Source of the DNA: Methylobacterium planeticum
GTDB taxonomy: Bacteria > Pseudomonadota > Alphaproteobacteria > Rhizobiales > Beijerinckiaceae
Direction of reading: 5' to 3'
Assembly (NCBI RefSeq): GCF_008806345.1
Contig: NZ_VZZJ01000015.1
Span: forward strand, 19,970-83,969
DNA length: 64,000 bases
The notes under the pieces were generated by a model that was given only the letters and a program-made list of their open reading frames with translations, was not told the origin of the DNA and ran no database searches. The position numbers and the translations under genes were made by a program. Below, one piece after another: positions 16,662-24,969 of this stretch. Each line of letters starts with the position of its first letter. Within the stretch, counting starts at the first letter, position 1.

Positions 16662-17768
16662 GTGAAGCTCATCCTCGTCCAGATCCTGCGGGGTGGCGCC
16701 GCCCTGCTGGTGGCGACCCACCACGCCCAGCACGAGGCGGGCCTGCTCGCGGCCCGGACCGGCCAGGCCTTCGCCCCGAGCGCGCTCCTGCCCTGGGCCG
16801 CGGGCGTCGACGTGTTCTTCGTGATCTCGGGGTTCATCATCGTGCATGCCGCCGCGCCCCTCTACGGGCAGCCGGGGGCGCGGGCGCACTTCCTCGCCCA
16901 CCGGGTCGCCCGGGTGGTGCCGCTCTACTGGCTCGTCACCGCCCTCTATCTCGCGCTCGCCCTGGCGGCGCCGGGGATGCTCGGCGCCGGCGGCGCCGAC
17001 CTCCTCGAGCCCGGCTACGTCGCGGCCTCGTTCCTGTTCTGGCCGGCCCTGCGGCCGGACGGGACGCCCCAGCCCCTCTACACCCTCGGCTGGACCCTCA
17101 ATTGCGAGATGTTCTTCTACGCCCTCTTCGCCCTGGGCCTCGGCTGGCGCCGGCGCGGGGCGGTGGCCTGGATCCTCGCCGCCCTCGGCCTGCTCACCCT
17201 GGTGAACGCCCTCGCGCCCGGCCTGCCGCTGCCGCTCGCCTTCTGGACGAACCCGATCATCCTCGAATTCGCCCTCGGGGCTGCCCTCGGCCTCGCCCGC
17301 GCGGAGGGCGCGCGGCTCCCGGGCCCGGCCCGGCTCGGCCTGGCGCTCGCGGGGGTGGCGGGCCTCGCCCTGGCGGAGCCGCTCCTCGGCGCCGCCACGG
17401 GGTTCGGGCGCCCCCTCGGCCACGGGGTGCCGGCCGCCCTCCTGGTGGCCGCGGCGGCCCTCGGCCGGCCGCGCCGGGTGGACGCGCCGATCCCCGCGCC
17501 CCTGCTCTGGGCGGGCGCCGTCGGGGACGCCTCCTACGCCCTCTACCTCGTCCATCCCTTCGTGCTGCGCGGGGCGCGGGAGGCGATCCTGCGCCTCGGC
17601 CTCGCGCCCGGGCTCGGGCCCTGGGGCAGCCTCGCCCTGATGCTCGCCCTGACGGTGCCGGCGGCGCTCCTCGTCCACCGCCTCGTCGAGCGCCCGCTGA
17701 CGGCCCGCGCCCGCGCCCTCCTCGACCCCGCCCCCCGCGGGATCGTGCCGGCGCGAAAAACCGTGTGA
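16662..17768 (+). CDS. Acyltransferase family 3 membrane protein
   Basis: 368 residues with about ten hydrophobic segments. The family signature lies near the start: LRGGAALLVATHHAQHE with the active-site-like His, then PWAAGVDVFFVISGFIIVHAA, and AHRVARVVPLYWLVTALYL. Such enzymes O-acylate exported polysaccharides, lipids or glycans at the inner membrane. It starts with GTG at 16662, since the conserved ILRGGAALLVA core begins six residues later. No polysaccharide cluster is adjacent, so the acceptor is unknown. Confidence 0.85.
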   Translation: MKLILVQILRGGAALLVATHHAQHEAGLLAARTGQAFAPSALLPWAAGVDVFFVISGFIIVHAAAPLYGQPGARAHFLAHRVARVVPLYWLVTALYLALALAAPGMLGAGGADLLEPGYVAASFLFWPALRPDGTPQPLYTLGWTLNCEMFFYALFALGLGWRRRGAVAWILAALGLLTLVNALAPGLPLPLAFWTNPIILEFALGAALGLARAEGARLPGPARLGLALAGVAGLALAEPLLGAATGFGRPLGHGVPAALLVAAAALGRPRRVDAPIPAPLLWAGAVGDASYALYLVHPFVLRGAREAILRLGLAPGLGPWGSLALMLALTVPAALLVHRLVERPLTARARALLDPAPRGIVPARKTV

Positions 17769-17862
17769 GCGCGAGCCCGGTGCGAGTTCCCCGGCGGCCC
17801 AAACGGCACTAGCCTCTCGGAAGGCCTGCGGGGCGGCTGCAGAATGATGGTGAGGTGAGGCG

Positions 17863-18726
17863 ATGAAGACCCTGCTCGTTCCGGTCGCGCTCCACGACGC
17901 GCTCCCCTCCGTCTTCGAGACCGCGATGCTGACGGCGCGCCGCTTCGGCAGCCTGATCGAGGGCGTCTCCCTGCGCCCGGCGCTCGCCGAGTACGTCCCC
18001 GTCGACATGGTGGGGGGCATGACCTGGCTGCGCGACGAGGAGGCCGACCGCGTCGAGGCCGAGGAGGCGGGCACCCGCTTCGTCGCCGCCATGGAGGGCG
18101 CCGGCGTCCCGCGCCACGCCCGCGACGGAGTCTGCCTGCCCGAGAACGTGGCGGGCGCTGGCCCCCGCTACCGCTGGCGCCAGGACGTGCCGGCGGGAGA
18201 CGCCTTCCTCGGCCAGTATGCCCGGCTGTTCTCCGCCACGGTGGTCGGCCGCCCCGGCTCCGACGACGGCTCGCCCCGGATGACCACCTTCGAGACAGCC
18301 CTGTTCGAGGGCGGGCGCCCGATCCTGCTCGCGCCGCCGACGCCGCCGGCGCGCCTCGGCGAGGCGATCCTCGTCGCCTGGAACGGCTCCACCGAGACCG
18401 CCCGGGCGGTCGCCTTCTCGATGCCGTTCCTGCGCGCGGCCCAGCGCGTGCTGGTGATCAGCGTCGAGGGCGGCACCGTGCCGGGCCCGAGCGCCGAGGA
18501 CCTCGCCCGCTCGCTCGCCTGCGAGGGCGTCGAGGCGAGCTGGAAAGCCCTGCCGGCCGGCCGGCGGACGCCGGGGGAGACCTTCCTGTCCGAGGCCAAG
18601 GATTTCGGCTGCGACCTCCTGATCAAGGGCGCCTACACCCAGAGCCGCCTGCGCCAGATGATCTTCGGCGGCCCGACGAGCCACCTCCTCGCCCATGCCG
18701 ACCTGCCGGTGCTGATGGCGCATTGA
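17863..18726 (+). CDS. Universal stress protein (two-domain)
   Basis: 287 residues in two UspA-like halves. The first starts MKTLLVPVALHDALPSVFETAMLTAR but lacks a clear ATP-loop; the second holds AILVAWNGSTETARAVAFSMPFL and ends in KGAYTQSRLRQMIFGGPTSHLLAHADLPVLMAH, the typical G-x2-G-x9-G-(S/T) region in modified form. Such proteins bind nucleotides or other ligands in stress adaptation. The gene is monocistronic. Confidence 0.85.
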   Translation: MKTLLVPVALHDALPSVFETAMLTARRFGSLIEGVSLRPALAEYVPVDMVGGMTWLRDEEADRVEAEEAGTRFVAAMEGAGVPRHARDGVCLPENVAGAGPRYRWRQDVPAGDAFLGQYARLFSATVVGRPGSDDGSPRMTTFETALFEGGRPILLAPPTPPARLGEAILVAWNGSTETARAVAFSMPFLRAAQRVLVISVEGGTVPGPSAEDLARSLACEGVEASWKALPAGRRTPGETFLSEAKDFGCDLLIKGAYTQSRLRQMIFGGPTSHLLAHADLPVLMAH

Positions 18727-18957
18727 GCCGCCCCCGGGCACCGGCGCGATCACCCGGCGGGTCGCCGCCATCGGGCGCGGCACGCGGCCGCACGGCAGCA
18801 TCGCGCCGCCCCTCGGGGCCGGGTCGGCGGCCGGCGCGTGGTGCGCTCGGGCGGACCCTCCGGGCGGAACCTTGGCGTCCCGTGCCCGGTTGCCGCACGC
18901 CCGGCTCCGCGCTGGCTTCCCGGCCGGCCCGCGGAGCGCCCCCGGAGACCTGCACGC

Positions 18958-19590
18958 GTGATCCTCGGCACCCTCATCCGGCGGGCGGCCCCCGCCTTCG
19001 CCCTCCTGACCGCCCTCTCCCCCCTGACCGCCCTCGTGGCGAATGCCGCGGCCGAGCCGGCCCCGACCCGCTACAGCGGCACCATCGTGACCCGCGACGA
19101 CGACCAGCTGGTCCTGCGCACCCACGGGGGCGCCCCCGTGACGATGCGGCTCTCGCGCGGCACCACGCTCCTCTCCGTGACCGACGCCAAGGTCCGCGAC
19201 ATCAAGCCCGAGAGCTACCTGAGCGCCCTCACGGTCCCGGCGGCCGGCGGCGGGCTGACGGCCCGGGGGGTGACGCTCTACGCCCCGTCGCTGCGGGGTT
19301 TCCTCGCCGGCCACCGCCCCTGGGACGCGTCCGGGTCCGAGAGCCTGACCGCCGGCTGGGTCGACGGCCTCGCGGGCGGGGACGCCCGCACCGTCTCCCT
19401 CCGGTTCGAGGGCGGCGGGCGCCGCGTCACGGTGCCGGCCGACACCCGCCTGACCCAGGCGGTGCCGGGAGAGAAGGCGCTCCTCGTCGAGGGGGCCGAG
19501 GTGGTGGCCCGGGCCCATCCAGGCCCCGCGGGCGCCCTCGAGGCGGACCTCGTCGTGGTCGGCCGCCGGGGCGCGGTGCCGACCCTCTGA
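18958..19590 (+). CDS. Secreted protein with a DUF5666-like beta-domain
   Basis: 210 residues from GTG 18958 (GGAG 10 bp upstream). A Sec signal peptide (residues about 1-30, ending VANAAAEP) is followed by short beta-rich segments: YSGTIVTRDDDQLVLRTH, VTMRLSRGTTLLSVTDAKVRDIKPESYLS, and a repeat of the theme in RVTVPADTRLTQAVPGEKALL. This looks like two OB-like barrels of the DUF5666 type, for which no function is known. The longer frame from 18838 adds only a basic, Pro-rich lead and is rejected. Confidence 0.65.
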   Translation: MILGTLIRRAAPAFALLTALSPLTALVANAAAEPAPTRYSGTIVTRDDDQLVLRTHGGAPVTMRLSRGTTLLSVTDAKVRDIKPESYLSALTVPAAGGGLTARGVTLYAPSLRGFLAGHRPWDASGSESLTAGWVDGLAGGDARTVSLRFEGGGRRVTVPADTRLTQAVPGEKALLVEGAEVVARAHPGPAGALEADLVVVGRRGAVPTL

Positions 19591-19662
19591 GGATCGGGCC
19601 CACCGGACGGTTCGGCCGGGACGGGCTCCTCGGAACGCCGAACCGCGCTACATGCTGGCGCG

Positions 19663-20094
19663 ATGCAGCCCGATCCCGCCCCCGCCGCGTTCGCCCTCGA
19701 CCCGCGCCTCGCCGCCGACACCGTGCCGGTCGGCGATCTCGCCCTCTCGCAGGTTCTCCTGATGGACGATGCCCGCTTCCCCTGGCTGATCCTGGTGCCG
19801 CGGCGTCCGGGCGCCAGCGAGATCACCGATCTCGGCGCGGCCGATGCGGCCGACCTCTGGGGCGAGATCCGCCTTGCCGCGGGCGTGATGCTGGCGCTGT
19901 CGCGGCCCGACAAGGTCAACGTCGCGGCGCTCGGGAACGTGGTGGCGCAGCTCCACGTCCACGTCGTCGGGCGCTTCCGCTCCGATCCGGCCTGGCCCGG
20001 CCCGGTCTGGGGCCACGGCGCGGCCCGGCCCTACCCGCCGCACGCCCGCGCGCAGCTCGTCGAGCGCGCCGCCGCCCTGTTCGCGGCGGCCTGA
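19663..20094 (+). CDS. HIT-family protein
   Basis: 143 residues. The histidine triad reads QLHVHVVGR, with an upstream strand PWLILVPRRPGASEITDL typical of the HIT fold. The family consists of nucleotide hydrolases or transferases acting on dinucleoside polyphosphates or AMP-linked compounds. It ends 4 bp before nudC, which also acts on nucleotides, so the two are probably translated from one message. Confidence 0.85.
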   Translation: MQPDPAPAAFALDPRLAADTVPVGDLALSQVLLMDDARFPWLILVPRRPGASEITDLGAADAADLWGEIRLAAGVMLALSRPDKVNVAALGNVVAQLHVHVVGRFRSDPAWPGPVWGHGAARPYPPHARAQLVERAAALFAAA

Positions 20095-20098
20095 GGCG

Positions 20099-21013
20099 AT
20101 GGCGGAGGATTTCCTCGCCGGGCTCGGCTACGCCCAGAGCCGGCTCCAGCGCCACTTTGGCGAGCAGGACGAGGCCGCGATTCCCGGCCTGGATGCGCCC
20201 GGCGCCCGCTTCGTGCTGCTCGCGGGGGACCGGGTCGTGCTCACCCGCCCGGGCAGCTCCCTCCTCGACGGGGAGACGGCCGCGCGGGCGCCGGAGCGCG
20301 CCTTCACGCTGTTCCTCGGGCGCCTCGACGGGGACCCGGTCTTCGCCGCCGCGATCCCCCCCGAGGCCGCCGACGGCTTCGAGGCGGATCGCGCCTTCCG
20401 CACCCTCGACCTGCGCTCGATCGCGGCCGAGGACGCCGTGGCGGCGCACGAGCTCGGGCTCCTCGCCACCGCGAAGTCGCTCCTCGCCTGGCACGCCCGC
20501 CACGGCTTCTGCGCCAATTGCGGCACCGCCACGCTCCTGCGGGCCGGCGGCTTCCGGCGCGAGTGCCCGACCTGCGAGGCGCACCACTTCCCCCGTACCG
20601 ACCCGGTGGTGATCATGCTGATCCGCCGGGGCGACGCCTGCCTGCTCGGCCGCTCGCCCCGCTTCAAGGAGGGGATGTATTCCTGCCTCGCGGGCTTCCT
20701 CGAGCCCGGCGAGACCATCGAGGCGGCGGTGCGCCGGGAGACCTTCGAGGAGACGGCGATCCGGATCGGCGCGGTGGCCTACCACGCCTCGCAGCCCTGG
20801 CCGTTCCCGTCCTCGCTGATGATCGGCTGCATCGCCGAGGCCGAGAGCGAGGCCATCACCATCGACCCCGCCGAGCTCGCGGACGCCCGCTGGTTCCACC
20901 GCGACGCCGCCGCCGCCATGCTGGCCGGCACCCACCCCGAGGGCTACGGCGTCCCCCCCGCCATGGCCATCGCCCACATCCTGATCCGCGCCTTCGTCGA
21001 GCGGCGGGCCTGA
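20099..21013 (+). CDS. nudC: NudC, NAD+ diphosphatase / RNA decapping Nudix enzyme
   Basis: 304 residues. A zinc ribbon (CANCGTATLL, then CPTC about 20 residues on) precedes a Nudix domain with GFLEPGETIEAAVRRETFEETAIRIG, which fits G-x5-E-x7-RE-x2-EE-x-G. The NudC-specific SQPWPFPSS motif follows in YHASQPWPFPSSLMIG. It hydrolyses NADH to NMNH and AMP and removes NAD caps from RNA. The HIT gene immediately upstream is probably co-transcribed. A repeat locus begins just after the stop. Confidence 0.92.
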   Translation: MAEDFLAGLGYAQSRLQRHFGEQDEAAIPGLDAPGARFVLLAGDRVVLTRPGSSLLDGETAARAPERAFTLFLGRLDGDPVFAAAIPPEAADGFEADRAFRTLDLRSIAAEDAVAAHELGLLATAKSLLAWHARHGFCANCGTATLLRAGGFRRECPTCEAHHFPRTDPVVIMLIRRGDACLLGRSPRFKEGMYSCLAGFLEPGETIEAAVRRETFEETAIRIGAVAYHASQPWPFPSSLMIGCIAEAESEAITIDPAELADARWFHRDAAAAMLAGTHPEGYGVPPAMAIAHILIRAFVERRA

Positions 21014-21020
21014 GGCGCAC

Positions 21021-21302
21021 CCTCTCCCGGACGGGCGAGGTGGGGCGAGCCGCCATCCGGACGGAGTCGTTGTCCCGAGGTGGGCGCGGGTGCCGCGACG
21101 CGCCCCCTCTCCCGTCCGGGAGAGGGTTGGGGTGAGGGGTGCGACCTTTCCGGAGAGGTCGCACCCCTCACCCGGTCGGCTGTCGCCGACTCGACCTCTC
21201 CCGGACGGGAGAGGTGGGGCGGGCCGCCGTCCGGAGTGAGTCGTGGTCCCGAGGTGGGCGCGGGTGGCCCGACGCGCCCCCTCTCCCGGACGGGAGAGGG
21301 GG
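21021..21302. repeat. Composite hairpin repeat locus A
   Basis: A 174-bp unit is present about 1.6 times. In order it shows hairpin 4 (cctctcccgg...gaggtgggg, 21021-21040), hairpin 1 (ccctctcccg/cgggagaggg, 21105-21126), hairpin 2 (18-bp arms, 21130-21147 and 21156-21173, loop ttccggag), hairpin 3 (gtcggc/gccgac, 21175-21190), hairpin 4 again (21195-21214) and hairpin 1 again (21279-21300). The first copy of hairpin 4 carries one mismatch. It fills most of the 390-bp gap between nudC and the porin gene; nothing coding is seen there. Confidence 0.9.
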
Positions 21303-21403
21303 GCGGGCCGCCCTCCGCGCCACGGGGTTCCGGAGTGCTGGCCGGCGAACTGGGCATGGCGCCCGCGCGCGTCGGAACCGGGGCGGGGGCGCGACGAGCT
21401 CCC

Positions 21404-22978
21404 TCACCGGCTCCCCGGGCCTCCGGCCAGTCCCGCCAGGGTGAACAGGTCGACCGAGAGCTTGGCGCCGACCACGACGGCGTCCGGGATGTTGCGGGGG
21501 CGGTAGGGGAAGCGGGTCTGGTCGGGGTTGAGGATGTATTGCAGGTTCGGCGTCAGGCGGATCGCCGGGGCGACCTGGATGCCGTAGTTCAGCTCCATCA
21601 TCACCTGCCGGGTCGGGATCGGCCGGTTGATGCCGAGGGAGGCCTGCGCCAGGGTGATGCTGCTCAGCGCCAGCGGGCTGAACGTCTGCGTGTTGATGAC
21701 GAAGCCGACCGTGTCGTAGGGGCGGCCCGCGAAGGTGCCGGTCTGCAGCGCGCCGATCTCCAGGAAGTAATCCTCGGTGAGGCGGCCCGAGATGCCCGCC
21801 ATGGCGACGCCGAACAGCGTCAGGCCCTGGGGGGCGCTCGGGTCGGGGCGCCAGACCATCTGGTCGAAGCGGGCATAGACGCCGGAGCGTCCGAACCGGG
21901 TGAGGCCGTTGAGGCCCGTCAGCACCGCGGCGCGGCCGGTGATGTCGCGCACGGGGTCGGTGTAGTCGGAGGCGTCGTACCAGCCGCCGATCCCGTAATT
22001 GCGCGGCAGCCCGTCATTGGCGAAGGTGGTGGAGTAGCCGAGCTCGAACGGCACGATCGCGCCGGTGGCCCCCTTCGTCGAGACATCGAAGCCGTTGTCG
22101 CCGGGCTGCTGGTGCAGCGGGTTCACCTCGTAGGCGCCGACATGGACGAACACCGTGTCGGTGAGCCAGGCCTTGGCGTGGCCGCCCCAGCTCGAGACCG
22201 GCCAGAAGGTGAAGTTCGAGGTCTTGAAGACGAAGGTCGGGTTTCCGCAGGCGGAATTCGTCTGGAAGTTGCAGTAGATCGGCGAGTTCAGGAAGGCGAT
22301 GTTGGCCACCAGCCGGCCGACCTCGATGTCGAGCCGCTCGTCGAACAGCTTCTGCTGGTAGCTGAACAGGGTCAGCCGGGTGGTCTGGCCGCCGCCGAAG
22401 ATCTCCTGCACCGAGGTGTTGTTCCCGATGAAGTCGTTGGACAGGCTGCGCCCGTGCCGGTTCGTGAGCGCGATGTGGAGCGAGGCGCCGTCGATCCCGG
22501 CGAGCCGCTTCAGGTCCGCGTCGAGGCCGAAGAAGACCTGGCCCGCCCAGGCCGAGCCCTGCCGGATGCCGCCGACCGGGTTGATGGCGCCCTGGCCGGT
22601 GTAGTTGAGGAGCAGGCTGATCCCGGTGCCGAGGTCGAGGGTGCCGGGCGGCAGGGTCGCGGGCGTGGCGCTCTGGCCCAGGGTGTCGGCCGCCTCGGCC
22701 GCCGAATCGGCACCCGAGAAGCCTTGTCCCGAGAACCCTTGCCCCGAGAACCCTTGCCCCGAGAACCCTTGCCCCGAGAAGCCCTGACCGTCAGCGGGCG
22801 GCGGGGCGGAGCCGGCAAGCCGCGCGCCGGGGCGCGCCACCATCGCCGGCACCGCGATGCCCCCCGCCGTCTCGGAGGCGCCCTGCGCCCGGATCCCCGA
22901 GATCCGGGGGTCCTCCGCGCCCCACGCCCCCGCCGCGCCGAAGCCCAGCGCCGCCAACGCGATCCACCCCGCTTTCAT
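21404..22978 (-). CDS. OprB-family carbohydrate porin
   Basis: 524 residues. A signal peptide (MKAGWIALAALGFGAAGAWG) is followed by a disordered region with five GQGFS repeats (residues about 65-90), then a beta-rich body matching carbohydrate-selective porins: GISLLLNYTGQGAINPVGG, ASLHIALTNRHGRSLSNDFIGN, ERLDIEVGRLVANIAFL, and ending in aromatic-alternating strands (LSVDLFTLAGLAG). It would form an outer-membrane sugar channel. It lies just downstream of the fructose PTS operon on the same strand, 169 bp after fruA, which suggests a shared role. Confidence 0.85.
   Translation of the reverse strand: MKAGWIALAALGFGAAGAWGAEDPRISGIRAQGASETAGGIAVPAMVARPGARLAGSAPPPADGQGFSGQGFSGQGFSGQGFSGQGFSGADSAAEAADTLGQSATPATLPPGTLDLGTGISLLLNYTGQGAINPVGGIRQGSAWAGQVFFGLDADLKRLAGIDGASLHIALTNRHGRSLSNDFIGNNTSVQEIFGGGQTTRLTLFSYQQKLFDERLDIEVGRLVANIAFLNSPIYCNFQTNSACGNPTFVFKTSNFTFWPVSSWGGHAKAWLTDTVFVHVGAYEVNPLHQQPGDNGFDVSTKGATGAIVPFELGYSTTFANDGLPRNYGIGGWYDASDYTDPVRDITGRAAVLTGLNGLTRFGRSGVYARFDQMVWRPDPSAPQGLTLFGVAMAGISGRLTEDYFLEIGALQTGTFAGRPYDTVGFVINTQTFSPLALSSITLAQASLGINRPIPTRQVMMELNYGIQVAPAIRLTPNLQYILNPDQTRFPYRPRNIPDAVVVGAKLSVDLFTLAGLAGGPGSR
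22714..22788 (-). repeat. Five-copy 15-bp tandem repeat within the porin gene
   Basis: Units cccgagaacccttgc or close variants at 22714, 22729, 22744, 22759 and 22774. On the coding strand each encodes GQGFS or its edge. The period keeps the frame. Confidence 0.9.
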
Positions 22979-23005
22979 GGTCCGTCCCCCATTTTTTCAA
23001 TCATG

Positions 23006-23015
23006 GAAACGTGTC
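23006..23015. promoter_or_regulatory. Possible degenerate FruR half-site upstream of the porin
   Basis: gaaacgtgtc, 28 bp before the porin ATG, resembles half of the perfect operator at 28504-28521. The match is partial. Confidence 0.25.
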
Positions 23016-23147
23016 TTGACTGACCCGATCTGCGCCGAGTCGCGGATATTGCCGGAACTTGAATAAAAGTTGCTCAAAGCCCGGGCGATAGACTTGTATT
23101 CGCAAGACTAGACCGGGCGGCGGATCCCTGTCCGTGTCCGGTTTCCC

Positions 23148-24896
23148 TCAGACGGCGCGTTTCTTGAGGAGGCCGACCAGCAGGGCGGTCACGACCGTGC
23201 CGGCCACCAGGGCGATCACCGCGCCGGCGACGTTCGTCACCGCGTTCGGGATCGGCAGCACGAACAGGCCGCCATGGGGCACCTTCAGCTCGACCCCGAG
23301 GCTGAGCGCGAGGGCGCCGGCGATGGCCGAGCCCGCCACCATCGCGGGGATGACCCGGAGCGGGTCCGCCGCCGCGAAGGGGATCGCCCCCTCGGTGATG
23401 AAGGCCGCGCCGAGGACGGCCGCCGCACCCCCGGCCTCGCGCTCGGGCTTGCTGAAGCGGTTGGGGAAGAGCCGGGTCGCGAGGGCGATGCCGAGCGGCG
23501 GGGTCATGCCGCCGATCATCACGGCGGCCATCGGGGCGGTGACGCCCGAGGCGATCAGGGCGGCCGAGGAGGCGTAGGCGGCCTTGTTGATCGGGCCCCC
23601 CATGTCGACCGCCATCATGCCGCCGAGCACGAGGCCGAGCACCAGCGCGCTCGCGCCCTGCATGCCCCGGAGCCAGCCGGTCAGCGCCGTCAGGACCGCC
23701 GCCACCGGCACGCCGACGACGTAGACCATCAGCAGCCCGGTCACGAGGGTGGCGAGCAGGGGCAGGATCAGGACGGGCTTGAGCCCCTCGAGGTTCCGGT
23801 GCAGCCGGATGTGCCGGTTGAGGAACGAGACGGTGTAGCCGGCGATGAAGCCCGCCGCGATGCCGCCGAGGAAGCCCGCCTGGAGGTTCGCCGCCAGCAT
23901 GCCGCCGATCATGCCGGGCGCGATGCCGGGCCGGTCCGCGATCGAGTAGGCGATGTAGCCCGCGAGCGCCGGCACGATCAGCGCGAAGGCGCCCTTGGCG
24001 CCGATCTCGCCGAGGGCGTAGCCGAGGGTGCCGGCATTGCCGGGCGCCATGGCGTCGATGCCCCCGAACGCGAAGGCGAGGGCGATCAGCAGGCCGCCCG
24101 CCACCACGAAGGGCAGCATGAAGGAGACGCCGGTCATCAGGTGCTTGTAGGCGCCGGCCTTCCGCTCGGCCGCCGCCGGACGCGCCGGCCCCTCGGCCTC
24201 CGCCTCGGCCGCCTGCGGGCGCGCCTCCGCGAGGGCCGTGGCGATCAGGCCCTTGCCGTCCCGGATCGCCGCCTTGGTGGTGGTGGCGTAGACCCGCTTG
24301 CCGGCAAAGCGCCCCCGGTCGACCCCCGTATCGGCCGCGATCAGCACGAGGTCGGCCGCCGCGATCTCGGCCGGCGTCAGGGCGTCGCGGGCGCCGACCG
24401 ATCCCTGGGTCTCGACGCGCACGGCGTGGCCGAGCGCGGTGGCGGCGCTCTGGATGCCCTCGGCCGCCATGAAGGTGTGGGCGATGCCGGTCGGGCAGGA
24501 GGTGATGGCCACGATCCGGGCCGGGGCCGCCGCACCGGCGGGCGCCCCGGCAGGCTCCCCTCCGGTGGCCGTCCCGCCGGTGGGCGCCTCGCCGGCGCCG
24601 CCGAGGACCCGGTCGATCACCGCGTTGACGTCGGTCAGGACCTCCTCGATCGCGACCCTGGCCCGGCGCAGCGCCCCGAAGCGGCCCTCGCCGAGATCGC
24701 CGGAGCCGACGAGCAGCACCGCCTCGGCGCCGCGGATCGCGGAATCGGGCAGCGGGTTGCCGCTCGTGCCGGGGCCGCGCAATTCCAGCGCGATCGGCTG
24801 GTTGCGCCGCCCCGCCGCCTTGCGCAGGGCCTCGACGGCGAGCACCGCATGGGTCGAGAGGTCGCCGCCTCCCACCACCGCCAGCAGCTGTGCCAT
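23148..24896 (-). CDS. fruA: Fructose PTS enzyme IIBC
   Basis: 582 residues. A B'-like domain (residues about 1-100) is followed by a linker rich in Gly/Ala/Pro, then the IIB domain with the phosphorylated Cys134 in ITSCPTGIAHTFMAAEG, and from about residue 250 the IIC membrane part with eight or more helices (LMTGVSFMLPFVVAGGLLIALAF, GVTAPMAAVMIGGMTPPLGIA). It transports fructose and phosphorylates it to fructose 1-phosphate. The ATG at 24896 has GAGGAG upstream. It is the last gene of fruB-fruK-fruA. Confidence 0.93.
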   Translation of the reverse strand: MAQLLAVVGGGDLSTHAVLAVEALRKAAGRRNQPIALELRGPGTSGNPLPDSAIRGAEAVLLVGSGDLGEGRFGALRRARVAIEEVLTDVNAVIDRVLGGAGEAPTGGTATGGEPAGAPAGAAAPARIVAITSCPTGIAHTFMAAEGIQSAATALGHAVRVETQGSVGARDALTPAEIAAADLVLIAADTGVDRGRFAGKRVYATTTKAAIRDGKGLIATALAEARPQAAEAEAEGPARPAAAERKAGAYKHLMTGVSFMLPFVVAGGLLIALAFAFGGIDAMAPGNAGTLGYALGEIGAKGAFALIVPALAGYIAYSIADRPGIAPGMIGGMLAANLQAGFLGGIAAGFIAGYTVSFLNRHIRLHRNLEGLKPVLILPLLATLVTGLLMVYVVGVPVAAVLTALTGWLRGMQGASALVLGLVLGGMMAVDMGGPINKAAYASSAALIASGVTAPMAAVMIGGMTPPLGIALATRLFPNRFSKPEREAGGAAAVLGAAFITEGAIPFAAADPLRVIPAMVAGSAIAGALALSLGVELKVPHGGLFVLPIPNAVTNVAGAVIALVAGTVVTALLVGLLKKRAV

Positions 24897-24969
24897 GGTG
24901 TTCTCCTCGGGGTTTTTCGGATGTTTCGCGGGGGCGGCCGGGGGCCTCAGGCCGCGGGCGCGGCGCGCC

